From: Microvirga subterranea
GTDB lineage: Bacteria; Pseudomonadota; Alphaproteobacteria; Rhizobiales; Beijerinckiaceae
DNA: 64,000 nt
Reading direction: 5' to 3'
Assembly (NCBI RefSeq): GCF_003350535.1
Contig: NZ_QQBB01000001.1
Span: 898,213 to 962,212 of the forward strand
Below, in pieces: positions 45,385 through 53,965 of the stretch. How positions within the stretch are numbered: position 1 is the first letter of the stretch; every line of letters starts with the position of its first letter. The translations under genes and the position numbers were made by a program. Below the pieces are notes generated by a model. The model was not told where the DNA came from. It ran no database searches and worked only from the letters and a program-made list of their open reading frames with translations.

Positions 45385-45951
45385 CTATTCGGCGATCCCC
45401 TTGCTCACGAGCCGCTCGATCGCCTTCACGATCCGCTCGCGGTCGCCCTCGGAGAAGGGGCTGAGATCGTGCATCTCGAGATTGCTCAATCCCTCCACGG
45501 CGAGCCAGCCCAGCAGGGCCGCATCCAGATCGTCCGAATTCGCCTTCAGGTTGTCGAGCGTCTCCTTGATGACGTGACGGACCGGGTCCAGGAGACGCGG
45601 GTTCTCCGCAGAGGCCGCCAGCATCCCGTTGGCGACGTCCTTCATGGCGCTCCCCCGCATCTTCAGCAGCGCCGCGATGCACAGCCGCGCCTCCAGGTTG
45701 CGGCACGGCTCCGTTTGCCTTCGAAGCGCCTCCTTTTCCGTGGAGACTTCGTCGACGATGCGCTGGATCATCCCCTGCAGCAGCGCTTCCTTGTTGGGAA
45801 AATTGTAGAGAAGACCACCCTTGCTGAGGCCTGCCCGCTCCGCAACCGCCTCCAGCGTCAAACGCCCAGACCCGATCTCGCTGACCAGTTCAGCCGCCGC
45901 ATCGAGAATTTTTTCTCTTGAACTCTTGCGGCCTCGGGCGCAAACGAACAT
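45385..45951 (-). CDS. TetR family repressor of the divergent RND efflux genes
   Basis: A 188-residue TetR protein. Helix-turn-helix residues about 25-55 (LTLEAVAERAGLSKGGLLYN then FPNKEALL) and a C-terminal TetR_C-type ligand domain. The basic N-terminus RGRKSSREKILDAAAELV is typical. It is divergent from an RND adaptor and pump. The shared promoter holds a palindromic operator, so drug-induced derepression of the pump is the expected logic. The ribosome site AGAGG is five bases upstream of the ATG. Confidence 0.92.
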   Translation of the reverse strand: MFVCARGRKSSREKILDAAAELVSEIGSGRLTLEAVAERAGLSKGGLLYNFPNKEALLQGMIQRIVDEVSTEKEALRRQTEPCRNLEARLCIAALLKMRGSAMKDVANGMLAASAENPRLLDPVRHVIKETLDNLKANSDDLDAALLGWLAVEGLSNLEMHDLSPFSEGDRERIVKAIERLVSKGIAE

Positions 45952-45960
45952 TTCAACCTC

Positions 45961-45990
45961 TTGTACTAAACCGTCCAGACGGTATATAAA
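45961..45990 (+). promoter_or_regulatory. RND operon promoter with embedded TetR operator
   Basis: TTGTAC (45961-45966) and TATAAA (45985-45990) form a -35/-10 pair with an 18-base spacer. Between them is ACCGTC-CA-GACGGT (45970-45983), a six-base-arm inverted repeat like many TetR operators. Repressor binding there would block the pump promoter, and probably tetR itself. Confidence 0.75.
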
Positions 45991-46094
45991 TGGTTCCCGT
46001 GCCTTGGCGTCAAGGGTAAGTTGCGCTAAAGGCCCAGCCTCCTCAAACAGATAGCGGTTCGGTCCTGCCGAACTCGGAATGTCGGAAAAAGCCC

Positions 46095-47228
46095 ATGAAA
46101 CGGCGCATCGTAGTCTCTCTTGTGTTCATTCTCGCGGTTGGACTCTGCGCCGGGTTGATCTGGTTCAACTTCTTCCGCGACAAGATGATCCAGAACTTCT
46201 TCGCCAACATGCAGCAGCCGGCGCAGGTCGTGTCGGCCGCGAAGGTCGAGGCGAAGACCTGGACCCCCGGCGTCAGTGCCATCGGCACGGCGCGGGCGGC
46301 GAATGGGGTGGAACTGGCGTTCGAGACCGCCGGCATCGTCAAGGAAATCAGGTTCAAGGCCAACCAGAGCATCAAGGCCGGCGAGGTGCTCGTGCAGCTC
46401 GACGACACCGTTGAGCGCGCGGACATCCAGGACGTCCAGGCCAACGTGAAGACAGCGGAAAGCAACTTTGATCGTGCGAAGACGCTGTCGTCTCGCGGCT
46501 ATGGCACGGAAGCCAACTTCGATCAGGCGAGCGCCTTGCTGGCAGCCGCCCGCTCCCGCCTTGCCCGCCTCCAGGCGACCATCGAGCAGAAAGCCCTCAA
46601 GGCGCCGTTCTCGGGCGTGATCGGCATCTCGCGGGTCGATATCGGTCAGTACCTCCAGCCCGGTACGGTCATTGCGAGCTTCCAGGACTTGGCGTCCATG
46701 AAGGTCGACTTCACCGTTCCGGAGCAGGCCGCGAGCAAGATCAAGCTGGGGCAGGAGGTGCGTGTCGGCATGATGGAGGGCGATCTCCCCTTCACCGGCA
46801 AGGTCACCGGCAAGGACCCGCGCGTCGACCCGAAGACCCGGCTCGTCTCGGTCCAGGCCCTTATCGAGGATAACAAGGACGGGGCCATTCTGCCCGGTCA
46901 GTTCCTGCACGTGGAAGCGGTTCTGCCGCCGGAGCCCAACGTCATCACCGTGCCGCAGACGGCCGTCATCACCAGCCTCTACGGCGACTACGTCTATACG
47001 ATCGAGCAGCAAGAGAAGGCAGGCCAGCAGGTCCAGGTGGTCAAGCAGGTCTTCGTGAAGACCGGCCGCCGCCGTGGGGGCTCCCTCGAGGTCCTGTCGG
47101 GAATCGAGCCCGGTCAGCAGGTGGTCGCCTCGGGGCAGAACAAGCTCCAGGCGGGTGCGACCGTCAAGATCGACAACAGCATCGACGTGACGAAGTTCGA
47201 TACGACGAAGCTCGCGAACGGGCAGTAG
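46095..47228 (+). CDS. RND efflux periplasmic adaptor (membrane fusion protein)
   Basis: A 377-residue membrane fusion protein. The N-terminal anchor IVVSLVFILAVGLCAGLIWF lacks a lipobox, so it is membrane-anchored. Lipoyl halves (GIVKEIRFKANQSIKAGEVL, LKAPFSGVIGISRVDIGQYL) flank a helical hairpin. Beta-barrel and membrane-proximal domains follow. It bridges the RND pump to an outer-membrane channel. No TolC-type gene is in the window, so a shared channel encoded elsewhere is needed. First gene of the TetR-controlled operon. Confidence 0.94.
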   Translation: MKRRIVVSLVFILAVGLCAGLIWFNFFRDKMIQNFFANMQQPAQVVSAAKVEAKTWTPGVSAIGTARAANGVELAFETAGIVKEIRFKANQSIKAGEVLVQLDDTVERADIQDVQANVKTAESNFDRAKTLSSRGYGTEANFDQASALLAAARSRLARLQATIEQKALKAPFSGVIGISRVDIGQYLQPGTVIASFQDLASMKVDFTVPEQAASKIKLGQEVRVGMMEGDLPFTGKVTGKDPRVDPKTRLVSVQALIEDNKDGAILPGQFLHVEAVLPPEPNVITVPQTAVITSLYGDYVYTIEQQEKAGQQVQVVKQVFVKTGRRRGGSLEVLSGIEPGQQVVASGQNKLQAGATVKIDNSIDVTKFDTTKLANGQ

Positions 47229-47238
47229 GCATCAAGCC

Positions 47239-50200
47239 ATGAGTTTCACTGAACTTTTCATCCGCCGCCCCGTCTTGTCGATGGTGGTGAGCCTCCTGAT
47301 CCTGCTGCTCGGCGCGCAGGGACTGATGAGCCTTCAGGTGCGTCAGTATCCTGAGGTCGAGGAGACCACGATCACCATCACGACCACCTATACGGGCGCC
47401 AGCGCCGACCTGATGCAGGGCTTCATCAGCACGCCCATCGCCAAGTCGGTCGCCAGTGCCGAGGGCGTGGACTACGTCACGTCGCAGAGCCGCCTCGGTC
47501 TCAGCACGGTCTCCGTGCGCATGCGACTGAACACGGATCCCAATGCGGCCTTAACCGAAGTGACGTCCAAGGTCCAGCAGGTGCGCGCGCAGCTGCCGAC
47601 CGACGCCGAGGATCCCGTGATCGTGAAGGGCACGGGCCAGACCTTCGCCCTCATGTACATCACCTTCGCCAGCACGGAGATGAATCCGGAGCAGGTCTCC
47701 GAATTCCTGACCCGCGTCGTGCAGCCGCGCTTCGCCACGCTCGAGGGCGTCGGCAACGCCGAGATCCTCGGCGGACGCGACTTCTCCATGCGCGTCTGGA
47801 TCGACCCGGTTCGGCTTGCCGCCCGTGGCGTCACTGCCGGCGACGTCGTTACGGCAATCCGGGCGAGCAACTTCCTGGCCGCCCCCGGCAAGACGCAGAA
47901 CGAGTACGTGGCCTACGCGCTCGAGATGCAGACCACGTTCCAGACCCCGGAGACGTTCGCGACCCTGCCGATCCGCTCCAATGGCGATCAGGTCGTGCGC
48001 CTGCGCGACGTGGCCGACGTGGCGCTCGGGCCGAAGAGCACCGACACCAAGGTGAGCTTCAACGGCAAGGAAGGCACCTTCATCGGCATCACGCCGACGC
48101 CTTCCGCCAACCCGCTTACGGTCGCCGAGGAGGTGACGAAGGCGATCGACGCCATCCGGCCGACCCTGCCGAAGGGCATGACGGTCGAGATCGTCTACGA
48201 CGCGTCGAACTTCATCTCGGCCTCGATCGAGGAGGTGTTCAAGACCATCGGCGAAGCGGCGCTCATCGTGATCGTCGTCATCCTGCTCTTCCTGGGCTCC
48301 TTCCGCTCGGTGCTGATCCCGATCGTGACGATTCCGCTGTCGCTGGTCGGCGTCTGCTTCGTGCTCTATGCGCTGGGCTACTCGATCAACCTGCTCACGC
48401 TGCTCGCGATGGTGCTCGCCATCGGCCTCGTGGTCGACGACGCGATCGTGGTGCTGGAGAACATCCACCGCCACATCGAAGAGGGCCTGAAGCCGGTCGA
48501 CGCAGCCATCGTCGGCATGAAGGAGATCTTCCTGCCGATCGTGTCGATGACGATCACGCTCGCGGCCGTGTATGCTCCGATCGGCTTCACGCAGGGCCTC
48601 ACCGGCGCGCTGTTCAGGGAGTTCGCCTTCACGCTCGCCGGATCGGTCATCATTTCGGGCATCATCGCCGTGACGCTGTCGCCCATGATGTCGTCGAAGC
48701 TCCTGAAGCCGCACGGCCATGGCGGGCAGACCGGCTTCGCCGGCTTTGTGGACCGCACCTTCACGCGCGTCGAGAACTGGTATTCGAGGCGCCTGAAGGG
48801 TTCGCTCGACTACCGGCCGGTGACGCTCCTCATCGTCGTCGCGCTGCTCGGCACCACGGGATTCCTGTTCACGAAGACACCGTTCGAGCTTGCGCCTGAG
48901 GAGGATCAGGGTGCCTATCTCGGCCTCGTGCAGGTTCCGCAATACGCGACGCCGGACTACACCCAGGCCTTCTCGACCCAGTTCACCAACGCGGCCGAGA
49001 CGATCCCCGAGATCGACGACAGCTTTCTGATCATCGGCATCGACGGCGGCGGCAGCGGCTTCGTGGGCTTCAAGCTCAAGGAATGGAGCGAGCGTACGAA
49101 GAAGGGCGCGCAGACCAAGCAGGAGATCCAGAACCTCCTGAACCAGAATGCGGGCGTGCAGGCCTTCGTGTTCGCGCCGCCTTCGCTGCCGGGTGCCGGG
49201 GGCGGTCTGCCGATCCAGTACGCCCTGCGCACGATCGGCGATCCGTCGCAGGCCTACGAGGTCGCGGAGCAGGTCAAACAGCGGGCCATGAAGTCCGGCA
49301 AGTTCATCGTGGTGCAGAACTCGATGAGCTACCAGACCCCGCGGGCGAAGATCATCATCGATCGCGACCGTGCGGCGGCTCTCGGCGTACCGGTCAGCGA
49401 GATCGGCAACACCCTCGGGGCTCTCGTGGGCGGTGCGCCAATCTCCAAGTTCGACCGCGACAACCGCAGCTACGACGTCATCAGCCAGGTGCGCCAGACG
49501 GACCGCCTGAACCCTGAGCGCCTCGGCGAGTATTATGTGCGCGCTGCGGACGGGTCCATGGTTCCGATCTCCGCCCTGGTGAAGATCGAGACGAACGCGG
49601 CGCCCGCCTCGATCGAGCAGTTCAACCAGCTGAACTCGGCGACGCTTTCCGCGCTGCCGCTTCCGGGCGTGACCACCTCGGAAGGCCTGCAGGTCCTGCG
49701 CTCGATCGCCAAGGAGGTCATGCCGCAGGGCTTCTATGAGGACTTCGCCGGGCAGTCCCGCCTGGAGATCCAGGAGGGCAGCTCGATCCTGCTCGCCTTC
49801 GGGCTCGCCATCATCGTGATCTATCTGGTGCTGGCGGCGCAGTTCGAGAGCTTCCGCGACCCGTTCATCATCATGATGTCGGTTCCGCTCTCGATGTTCG
49901 GCGCGATGATCTTCCTCAACCTCGGCCTGGCGACCCTCAACATCTATACGGAGGTCGGCCTGATCACCCTGGTGGGACTGATCACGAAGCACGGCATCCT
50001 GATGGTCGAGTTCGCCAACGACCTGAAGGAGAAGCATGGGATCAGCCGGCGTCAGGCGATCGAGGAGGCCGCCAAGGTGCGCCTGCGTCCGATCCTGATG
50101 ACCACGGCCGCCATGGTGCTCGGCGTGGCGCCGCTGCTCTACGCCAGCGGAGCCGGTGCGGCTGCCCGCTTCTCCATGGGTCTGGTGATCGCCTCCGGCA

Positions 50201-50331
50201 TGTCGATCGGAACGATCTTTACCCTGTTCGTCGTTCCGATGTTCTACACCTTCATCTCCCGTGAGACGAAGAAGGCGGAGCATGCGGACGAGATGCAGCA
50301 CGTCCACCACCGGCCACTCGCTGCGGAATAA
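47239..50331 (+). CDS. RND multidrug efflux permease (HAE1 family)
   Basis: A 1030-residue RND pump. The N-terminus FTELFIRRPVLSMVVSLLIL is typical, with proton-relay Asp residues in GLVVDDAIVVLENIHRHIEE. Two periplasmic porter domains (about 40-330 and 555-860) are separated by transmembrane bundles. The FGLAIIVIYLVLAAQFESFR motif is diagnostic. A short GGGLP-type loop near 650 fits HAE1 pumps. It exports hydrophobic drugs using the proton gradient. It starts ten bases after the adaptor stop and is followed by a strong terminator. Confidence 0.95.
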   Translation: MSFTELFIRRPVLSMVVSLLILLLGAQGLMSLQVRQYPEVEETTITITTTYTGASADLMQGFISTPIAKSVASAEGVDYVTSQSRLGLSTVSVRMRLNTDPNAALTEVTSKVQQVRAQLPTDAEDPVIVKGTGQTFALMYITFASTEMNPEQVSEFLTRVVQPRFATLEGVGNAEILGGRDFSMRVWIDPVRLAARGVTAGDVVTAIRASNFLAAPGKTQNEYVAYALEMQTTFQTPETFATLPIRSNGDQVVRLRDVADVALGPKSTDTKVSFNGKEGTFIGITPTPSANPLTVAEEVTKAIDAIRPTLPKGMTVEIVYDASNFISASIEEVFKTIGEAALIVIVVILLFLGSFRSVLIPIVTIPLSLVGVCFVLYALGYSINLLTLLAMVLAIGLVVDDAIVVLENIHRHIEEGLKPVDAAIVGMKEIFLPIVSMTITLAAVYAPIGFTQGLTGALFREFAFTLAGSVIISGIIAVTLSPMMSSKLLKPHGHGGQTGFAGFVDRTFTRVENWYSRRLKGSLDYRPVTLLIVVALLGTTGFLFTKTPFELAPEEDQGAYLGLVQVPQYATPDYTQAFSTQFTNAAETIPEIDDSFLIIGIDGGGSGFVGFKLKEWSERTKKGAQTKQEIQNLLNQNAGVQAFVFAPPSLPGAGGGLPIQYALRTIGDPSQAYEVAEQVKQRAMKSGKFIVVQNSMSYQTPRAKIIIDRDRAAALGVPVSEIGNTLGALVGGAPISKFDRDNRSYDVISQVRQTDRLNPERLGEYYVRAADGSMVPISALVKIETNAAPASIEQFNQLNSATLSALPLPGVTTSEGLQVLRSIAKEVMPQGFYEDFAGQSRLEIQEGSSILLAFGLAIIVIYLVLAAQFESFRDPFIIMMSVPLSMFGAMIFLNLGLATLNIYTEVGLITLVGLITKHGILMVEFANDLKEKHGISRRQAIEEAAKVRLRPILMTTAAMVLGVAPLLYASGAGAAARFSMGLVIASGMSIGTIFTLFVVPMFYTFISRETKKAEHADEMQHVHHRPLAAE

Positions 50332-50335
50332 AGAA

Positions 50336-50363
50336 AAAGGCCGGGCAATTTGCCCGGCCTTTT
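50336..50363 (+). terminator. Rho-independent terminator after the RND pump
   Basis: AAAGGCCGGGCAA (50336-50348) pairs with TTGCCCGGCCTTT (50350-50362), ending in TTTT at 50360-50363. It starts four bases after the pump stop codon. Confidence 0.92.
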
Positions 50364-50381
50364 CATTCGTGGACATGGTCC

Positions 50382-50416
50382 AAAAGGGCGGCGCCTTGCG
50401 AAGCGGCCGCCCTTTT
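50382..50416 (-). terminator. Rho-independent terminator after the Fur-family gene (minus strand)
   Basis: AAAAGGGCGGC (50382-50392) and GCCGCCCTTTT (50406-50416) are perfectly complementary. On the minus strand the stem ends in TTTT, three bases after the stop of the Fur-like gene. Together with the previous terminator it separates the convergent genes. Confidence 0.88.
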
Positions 50417-50419
50417 CTC

Positions 50420-50872
50420 TTAGCGGGCAATCTCGCCCTCGACTTCGACGAACGGCGACAGGTTCTTGAAACCGGCCTGTTCGGCGGCTTTCTTCACGGC
50501 CTCGGCCACCTCGGTCGAATGAACCTCGACGGTCTCGCCGGTCTTGGTGCAGACGAACATCACCTTCATGGCGTTCACGTCAGGCTGGCCGTGGGAGACG
50601 ATATAGGAGTTCTGCGTCGCGAGACGGTGTACGAGACCGGCATCACGCAGGAAGTCCAGCGCCCGGTAGATCGTGACTGGCGCGAGGCGCTTCTTGTCAC
50701 TGCTCAGGCGGTCCACGAGGTCGTAGGCACCGACCGGTCCCCCGCTCTGGACGAGTTCGCGGTAGACGCGCTCGCGGATGGGTGTCAGCCGCAGATTGTT
50801 CTCGCGGCACAAATCGTCGGCGCGACGGAGGAGGTTCTCCTCTTCCTCTTTTTTGAGGGCTCGGGCGCTCAT
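50420..50872 (-). CDS. Fur-family regulator with degenerate metal site
   Basis: A 150-residue Fur-family protein. The winged-helix part is intact (LRLTPIRERVYRELVQSGGP, LAPVTIYRALDFLRDAGLVH). The usual HHHDHxxC metal region is replaced by SHGQPDVNAMKVMFVCTKTG, so only one Cys of the CxxC zinc site remains and the His cluster is gone. A second C-terminal CxxC is absent. The ATG at 50872 has an AGGAG site eight bases upstream; the frame extends to 50950 without one. It may have lost metal sensing or sense another ligand. It lies downstream of a canonical Zur-like gene on the same strand. Confidence 0.85.
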   Translation of the reverse strand: MSARALKKEEEENLLRRADDLCRENNLRLTPIRERVYRELVQSGGPVGAYDLVDRLSSDKKRLAPVTIYRALDFLRDAGLVHRLATQNSYIVSHGQPDVNAMKVMFVCTKTGETVEVHSTEVAEAVKKAAEQAGFKNLSPFVEVEGEIAR

Positions 50873-51072
50873 GTACCTGGCTCCTGTTATTACGAATCCT
50901 ACATGTTCATATAGGTAAAGCTTGGCTTGCACAATGTGGTATCGTTGCAATTTCTACTTGCAATTCTGCACAATCAAGAGGACACATGCCCACGGTCCCG
51001 GCAAGCTTAGGGATAACTCGGCGGCCTCTAAGTTACGTATCGGAAACAACTTTTCGAAGCCGCGCTAACACG
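50873..51072 (-). promoter_or_regulatory. Spacer between the two Fur-family genes with TTGCAAT direct repeats
   Basis: This 200-base AT-rich spacer holds TTGCAAT at 50945-50951 and again at 50958-50964, 13 bases apart, with TTGCACAAT nearby (50927-50935). On the minus strand TTGTGC (50932-50927) lies upstream of TATGAA near 50909-50904. Repeats overlapping a promoter are a candidate operator for one of the adjacent Fur-family proteins; this is inference. Confidence 0.4.
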
Positions 51073-51480
51073 TCACTTCGCGCAACTTTCGCAAAGACCG
51101 CGCACTTCGACGGTCACTTTCTTCGGCAAAAAAGCGTTGGATTCGCTCCAGTGGGTCAGGCGCTCACTGATTTGTGAGTCCATGAACTCTTTCACGGACC
51201 CGCATTCCTCGCAGATCGCAAAGGCTGCCATGTCGTGGTGGTGAGGGTGCCGGCAGGTCACATAGGCATTCAGGCTCTCGAGCCGATGGGCCAGACCCTT
51301 CTCGATCAGCTTGTCGAGGGAGCGATAGACAGTCGGAGGCGTGACGGCGCCCTTTGCCCGCATCCGATCGAGAACCTCGTAGGCCGAGAGCGGGTTCTGC
51401 GCAGCCGTGAGGATCCGATAAACGCGCTTCTGCGTCTCGTTCAACTCGTCCAAGGCGTGGGCGTGATGCGTCGAGGCCAT
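51073..51480 (-). CDS. zur: Fur-family transcriptional repressor, Zur-like
   Basis: A 135-residue Fur-family protein with a complete set of zinc-protein features. There is a His cluster CRHPHHHD, a first CxxC in CEECGSVKEF, and a C-terminal CxxC in CESCAK. The DNA-binding helix is TPPTVYRSLDKLIEKGLAHR. This combination fits Zur, which represses zinc uptake when zinc is bound. The ATG at 51480 has an AGGTGGA site. The longer frame to 51519 lacks one. No znuABC genes are in the window, so the regulon is elsewhere. Confidence 0.88.
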   Translation of the reverse strand: MASTHHAHALDELNETQKRVYRILTAAQNPLSAYEVLDRMRAKGAVTPPTVYRSLDKLIEKGLAHRLESLNAYVTCRHPHHHDMAAFAICEECGSVKEFMDSQISERLTHWSESNAFLPKKVTVEVRGLCESCAK

Positions 51481-51508
51481 CGGAAATCCACCTGCTACGA
51501 TCCATATA

Positions 51509-51543
51509 TAGGCTCTCATCCGGGATTGTTGAATGAGAGCCTA
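51509..51543. repeat. Perfect 11-bp inverted repeat upstream of zur
   Basis: TAGGCTCTCAT (51509-51519) and ATGAGAGCCTA (51533-51543) are exact reverse complements around a 13-base loop. It lies between the zur start and the stop of the upstream oxidoreductase gene on the same strand. No T-run follows, so it may be a weak terminator, a processing hairpin or an operator. Confidence 0.7.
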
Positions 51544-51603
51544 GAGCAGCCTTGGTGACCGAGTGTCGCCTTGCTTGCAAGGGCCCGCATGCCTCGTTCG
51601 TGG

Positions 51604-52779
51604 TTAGACATCCACCCAGGCAGCCTTGCGTGCGGAAGACCGGACCGCCGCGTCGATGAATCTGACGCCTCTGACCCCGTGATCCACCGTCGGGGCTTGA
51701 AGCGACAGCGGATCAGGGTCGCGGCCCTCCAGCCGCGCAGCGATCTGCTCCGCCACATCGGTGTAGATCTGCGCGAAACCCTCGAGATAGCCCTCGGGAT
51801 GACCGCCCGGAATGCGCGAGGCTGCCCGCGAGATGTCGCTGGCGCCGGCGCCGTTCCGGCGGATGAGGCGCGGCGGCTCGCCGAGCGGAGAGAACACGAG
51901 AAGGTTCGGGTTCTCCTGGTTCCATTCGAGCCCGCCCTTCTCGCCATAGACGCGGATGCGAAGGCCGTTCTCCTGGCCCGTGGCCACCTGGCTGCACCAG
52001 AGCTGGCCGCGGGCGCCGGAGGCGAAGCGCAGCATCATGTGGGCATTGTCGTCCAGCCGGCGGCCCTCCACGAAGGTATGGAGCTCGGCCGCGAGGGTCG
52101 TGACCTCATCGCCGACGATGAATTCGGCCAGGTTGAAGGCGTGGGTGCCGATGTCGCCGACCGACCCAGCCGGGCCGGACCGGGCCGGATCCGTGCGCCA
52201 CTCGGCCTGCTTGTTGCCGGTCTCTTCCGTCCGGGTGGCGAGCCAATCCTGCGCGTACTCCACCTGCACCACGCGGATGGCCCCGAGATCCCCGTTCTGC
52301 ACCATGGCGCGCGCCTGCCGCACCAGCGGATAGCCGGTGTAGTTGTGCGTCACGGCGAAAATCACCCCTGACTCCCGAGCCAGCTTCGCGAGCTGATCGG
52401 CCTCGCGCCGCGTCGTCGTCAGGGGCTTGTCGCAGATCACATGGATGCCTGCCTTGAGGAAGGCACGTGCGGCTGCCGCGTGAGCGTGGTTCGGCGTCAC
52501 GATCGAGACGGCGTCAATGCCGTCCTTCAGGCGCTTCTCGCGCCGGGCCATCTCGTTGAAGTCGCCATAGATGCGGTCAGGCTTCAGGAGGAGATCCTCT
52601 CCGGAGAGCCGCGCACGCTCCGGGTCGGACGAGAGCGCACCGGCGACGAGTTCCCAGCGGTCGTCCAGGCGGGCGGCGATCCGATGGACGGCGCCGATGA
52701 AGGCTCCGCGCCCGCCACCGACCATGCCGAGACGCAGCCGGCGGCTGAGCTTCTGATCCTGTGAGGCCGTGATGGTCAT
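51604..52779 (-). CDS. Gfo/Idh/MocA family sugar or inositol oxidoreductase
   Basis: A 391-residue oxidoreductase. The N-terminal Rossmann fold is RLRLGMVGGGRGAFIGAVHR, the EKP-type motif is CDKPLTTT and the catalytic region is GSVGDIGTHAFNLAEF. It oxidises a cyclic polyol or sugar with NAD(P). It follows a sugar isomerase by 13 bases within the LacI-controlled sugar operon, which suggests a role in catabolism of the imported sugar or inositol. Last gene of the five-gene operon. Confidence 0.93.
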   Translation of the reverse strand: MTITASQDQKLSRRLRLGMVGGGRGAFIGAVHRIAARLDDRWELVAGALSSDPERARLSGEDLLLKPDRIYGDFNEMARREKRLKDGIDAVSIVTPNHAHAAAARAFLKAGIHVICDKPLTTTRREADQLAKLARESGVIFAVTHNYTGYPLVRQARAMVQNGDLGAIRVVQVEYAQDWLATRTEETGNKQAEWRTDPARSGPAGSVGDIGTHAFNLAEFIVGDEVTTLAAELHTFVEGRRLDDNAHMMLRFASGARGQLWCSQVATGQENGLRIRVYGEKGGLEWNQENPNLLVFSPLGEPPRLIRRNGAGASDISRAASRIPGGHPEGYLEGFAQIYTDVAEQIAARLEGRDPDPLSLQAPTVDHGVRGVRFIDAAVRSSARKAAWVDV

Positions 52780-52792
52780 GCGTGTTCTCCGC

Positions 52793-53860
52793 TCAGCCGC
52801 GCGTGGTGTCGATGCCCAGCAGCCGCCGGTTGGCGGCCTCGTCCGTCCCGCCAGCGGCGAAATCGTCGAAGGCCTTTTCGGTCACGCGGATGATGTGATT
52901 GCGGATGAATTCGGCGCCTTCCCGCGCACCGTCCTCCGGATGCTTGAGGGCGCATTCCCACTCGAGCACGGCCCAGGAATCATAATCGTACTGGGCCAGC
53001 TTGGAGAAAATGGCGTTGAAGTCCACCTGTCCGTCGCCGAGAGAGCGGAAGCGCCCGGCGCGATTGATCCAGCTCTCGTAACCTCCATAGACGCCCACCC
53101 GTCCGGTCGGGTTGAACTCCGCGTCCTTGGCATGGAACGCCTTGATGCGCTCGTGATAGAGATCGATGAAGGCCACGTAATCGAGCTGCTGCAGCAGGAA
53201 GTGGCTTGGGTCGTAGTTGATGCACGCGCGGGCGTGGCCGCCGACCGCGTCGACGAAGCGCTCGAACGTTGCGCCATCGTGGATATCCTCGCCGGGATGG
53301 ATCTCGTAGGCTACGTCGCAACCCGCTTCCTCGTAAGCATCGAGAATGGGGCGCCAACGCCGCCCGAGCTCCTCGAACGCCGTCTCGATCAGGCCGGCCG
53401 GGCGCTGCGGCCAGGGGTACACGAACGGCCAAGCGAGGGCGCCGGAGAAGGTCACGCTGGCGCTCAGGCCGAGGCGCTGCGAGGCCTTCGCCGCCATGAG
53501 CATCTGGTTCACGGCCCATTCCTGGCGGGCCTTGGGGTTGCCTCGCACCTCGGGAGCCGCGAAGCCGTCGAAGGCTTCGTCATAGGCCGGGTGAACCGCC
53601 ACGAGCTGGCCCTGCAGATGGGTCGACAGTTCGGTGATGTCGAGGCCGTGGCTCGCAACGATCCCCTGGACTTCGTCGCAATAGGCCTCGGACTCGGCGG
53701 CTTTCTTGAGGTCGAAGAGACGGGCATCCCAGGTCGGAATCTGCACCCCCTGGTAGCCGAGCGCCGCCGCCCATCGGCAGATGGAGTCGAGCGAGTTGAA
53801 CGGAGCTTCGTCGCCTGCGAACTGCGCAAGGAAGAGGCCGGGACCCTTCATGGTTTTCAT
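52793..53860 (-). CDS. Sugar phosphate isomerase/epimerase (xylose isomerase-like TIM barrel)
   Basis: A 355-residue TIM-barrel protein of the AP-endonuclease-2/xylose-isomerase-like family. Metal-site segments can be seen: YEIHPGEDIHDG (Glu, His), NYDPSHFLLQQLD (Asp, His), KAFHAKDAEFNPTG (His, Asp) and WECALKHPEDG. Such enzymes isomerise or epimerise keto-sugars or inosose derivatives. A GGGAG site precedes the ATG at 53860. It lies between the binding protein and the oxidoreductase in the sugar operon. Confidence 0.9.
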   Translation of the reverse strand: MKTMKGPGLFLAQFAGDEAPFNSLDSICRWAAALGYQGVQIPTWDARLFDLKKAAESEAYCDEVQGIVASHGLDITELSTHLQGQLVAVHPAYDEAFDGFAAPEVRGNPKARQEWAVNQMLMAAKASQRLGLSASVTFSGALAWPFVYPWPQRPAGLIETAFEELGRRWRPILDAYEEAGCDVAYEIHPGEDIHDGATFERFVDAVGGHARACINYDPSHFLLQQLDYVAFIDLYHERIKAFHAKDAEFNPTGRVGVYGGYESWINRAGRFRSLGDGQVDFNAIFSKLAQYDYDSWAVLEWECALKHPEDGAREGAEFIRNHIIRVTEKAFDDFAAGGTDEAANRRLLGIDTTRG

Positions 53861-53926
53861 GGGTAAACTCCCAGAGGTGAGATGGGGACAAGGGAAAGCC
53901 GCGACGAAAGGCGGCTTGCCGTTGTC

Positions 53927-53954
53927 CCCGCCCTTTCATGGTGGAAAGGGCGGG
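53927..53954 (-). terminator. Intercistronic hairpin after the sugar-binding protein gene
   Basis: CCCGCCCTTTC (53927-53937) pairs perfectly with GAAAGGGCGGG (53944-53954) around six bases, twelve bases after the binding-protein stop. A second smaller hairpin (AAGCCGC/GCGGCTT) follows at about 53896-53917. There is no T-run on the minus strand, so transcript stabilisation or partial attenuation is likelier than full termination. Confidence 0.7.
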
Positions 53955-53965
53955 ATACCGGCCGG

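Noticed and set aside
47551-50430. Minus-strand open frame of 959 codons opposite the RND pump
   Set aside because: Antisense to a complete, motif-rich HAE1 pump; composition is His/Arg/Asp-rich and typical of shadow frames.
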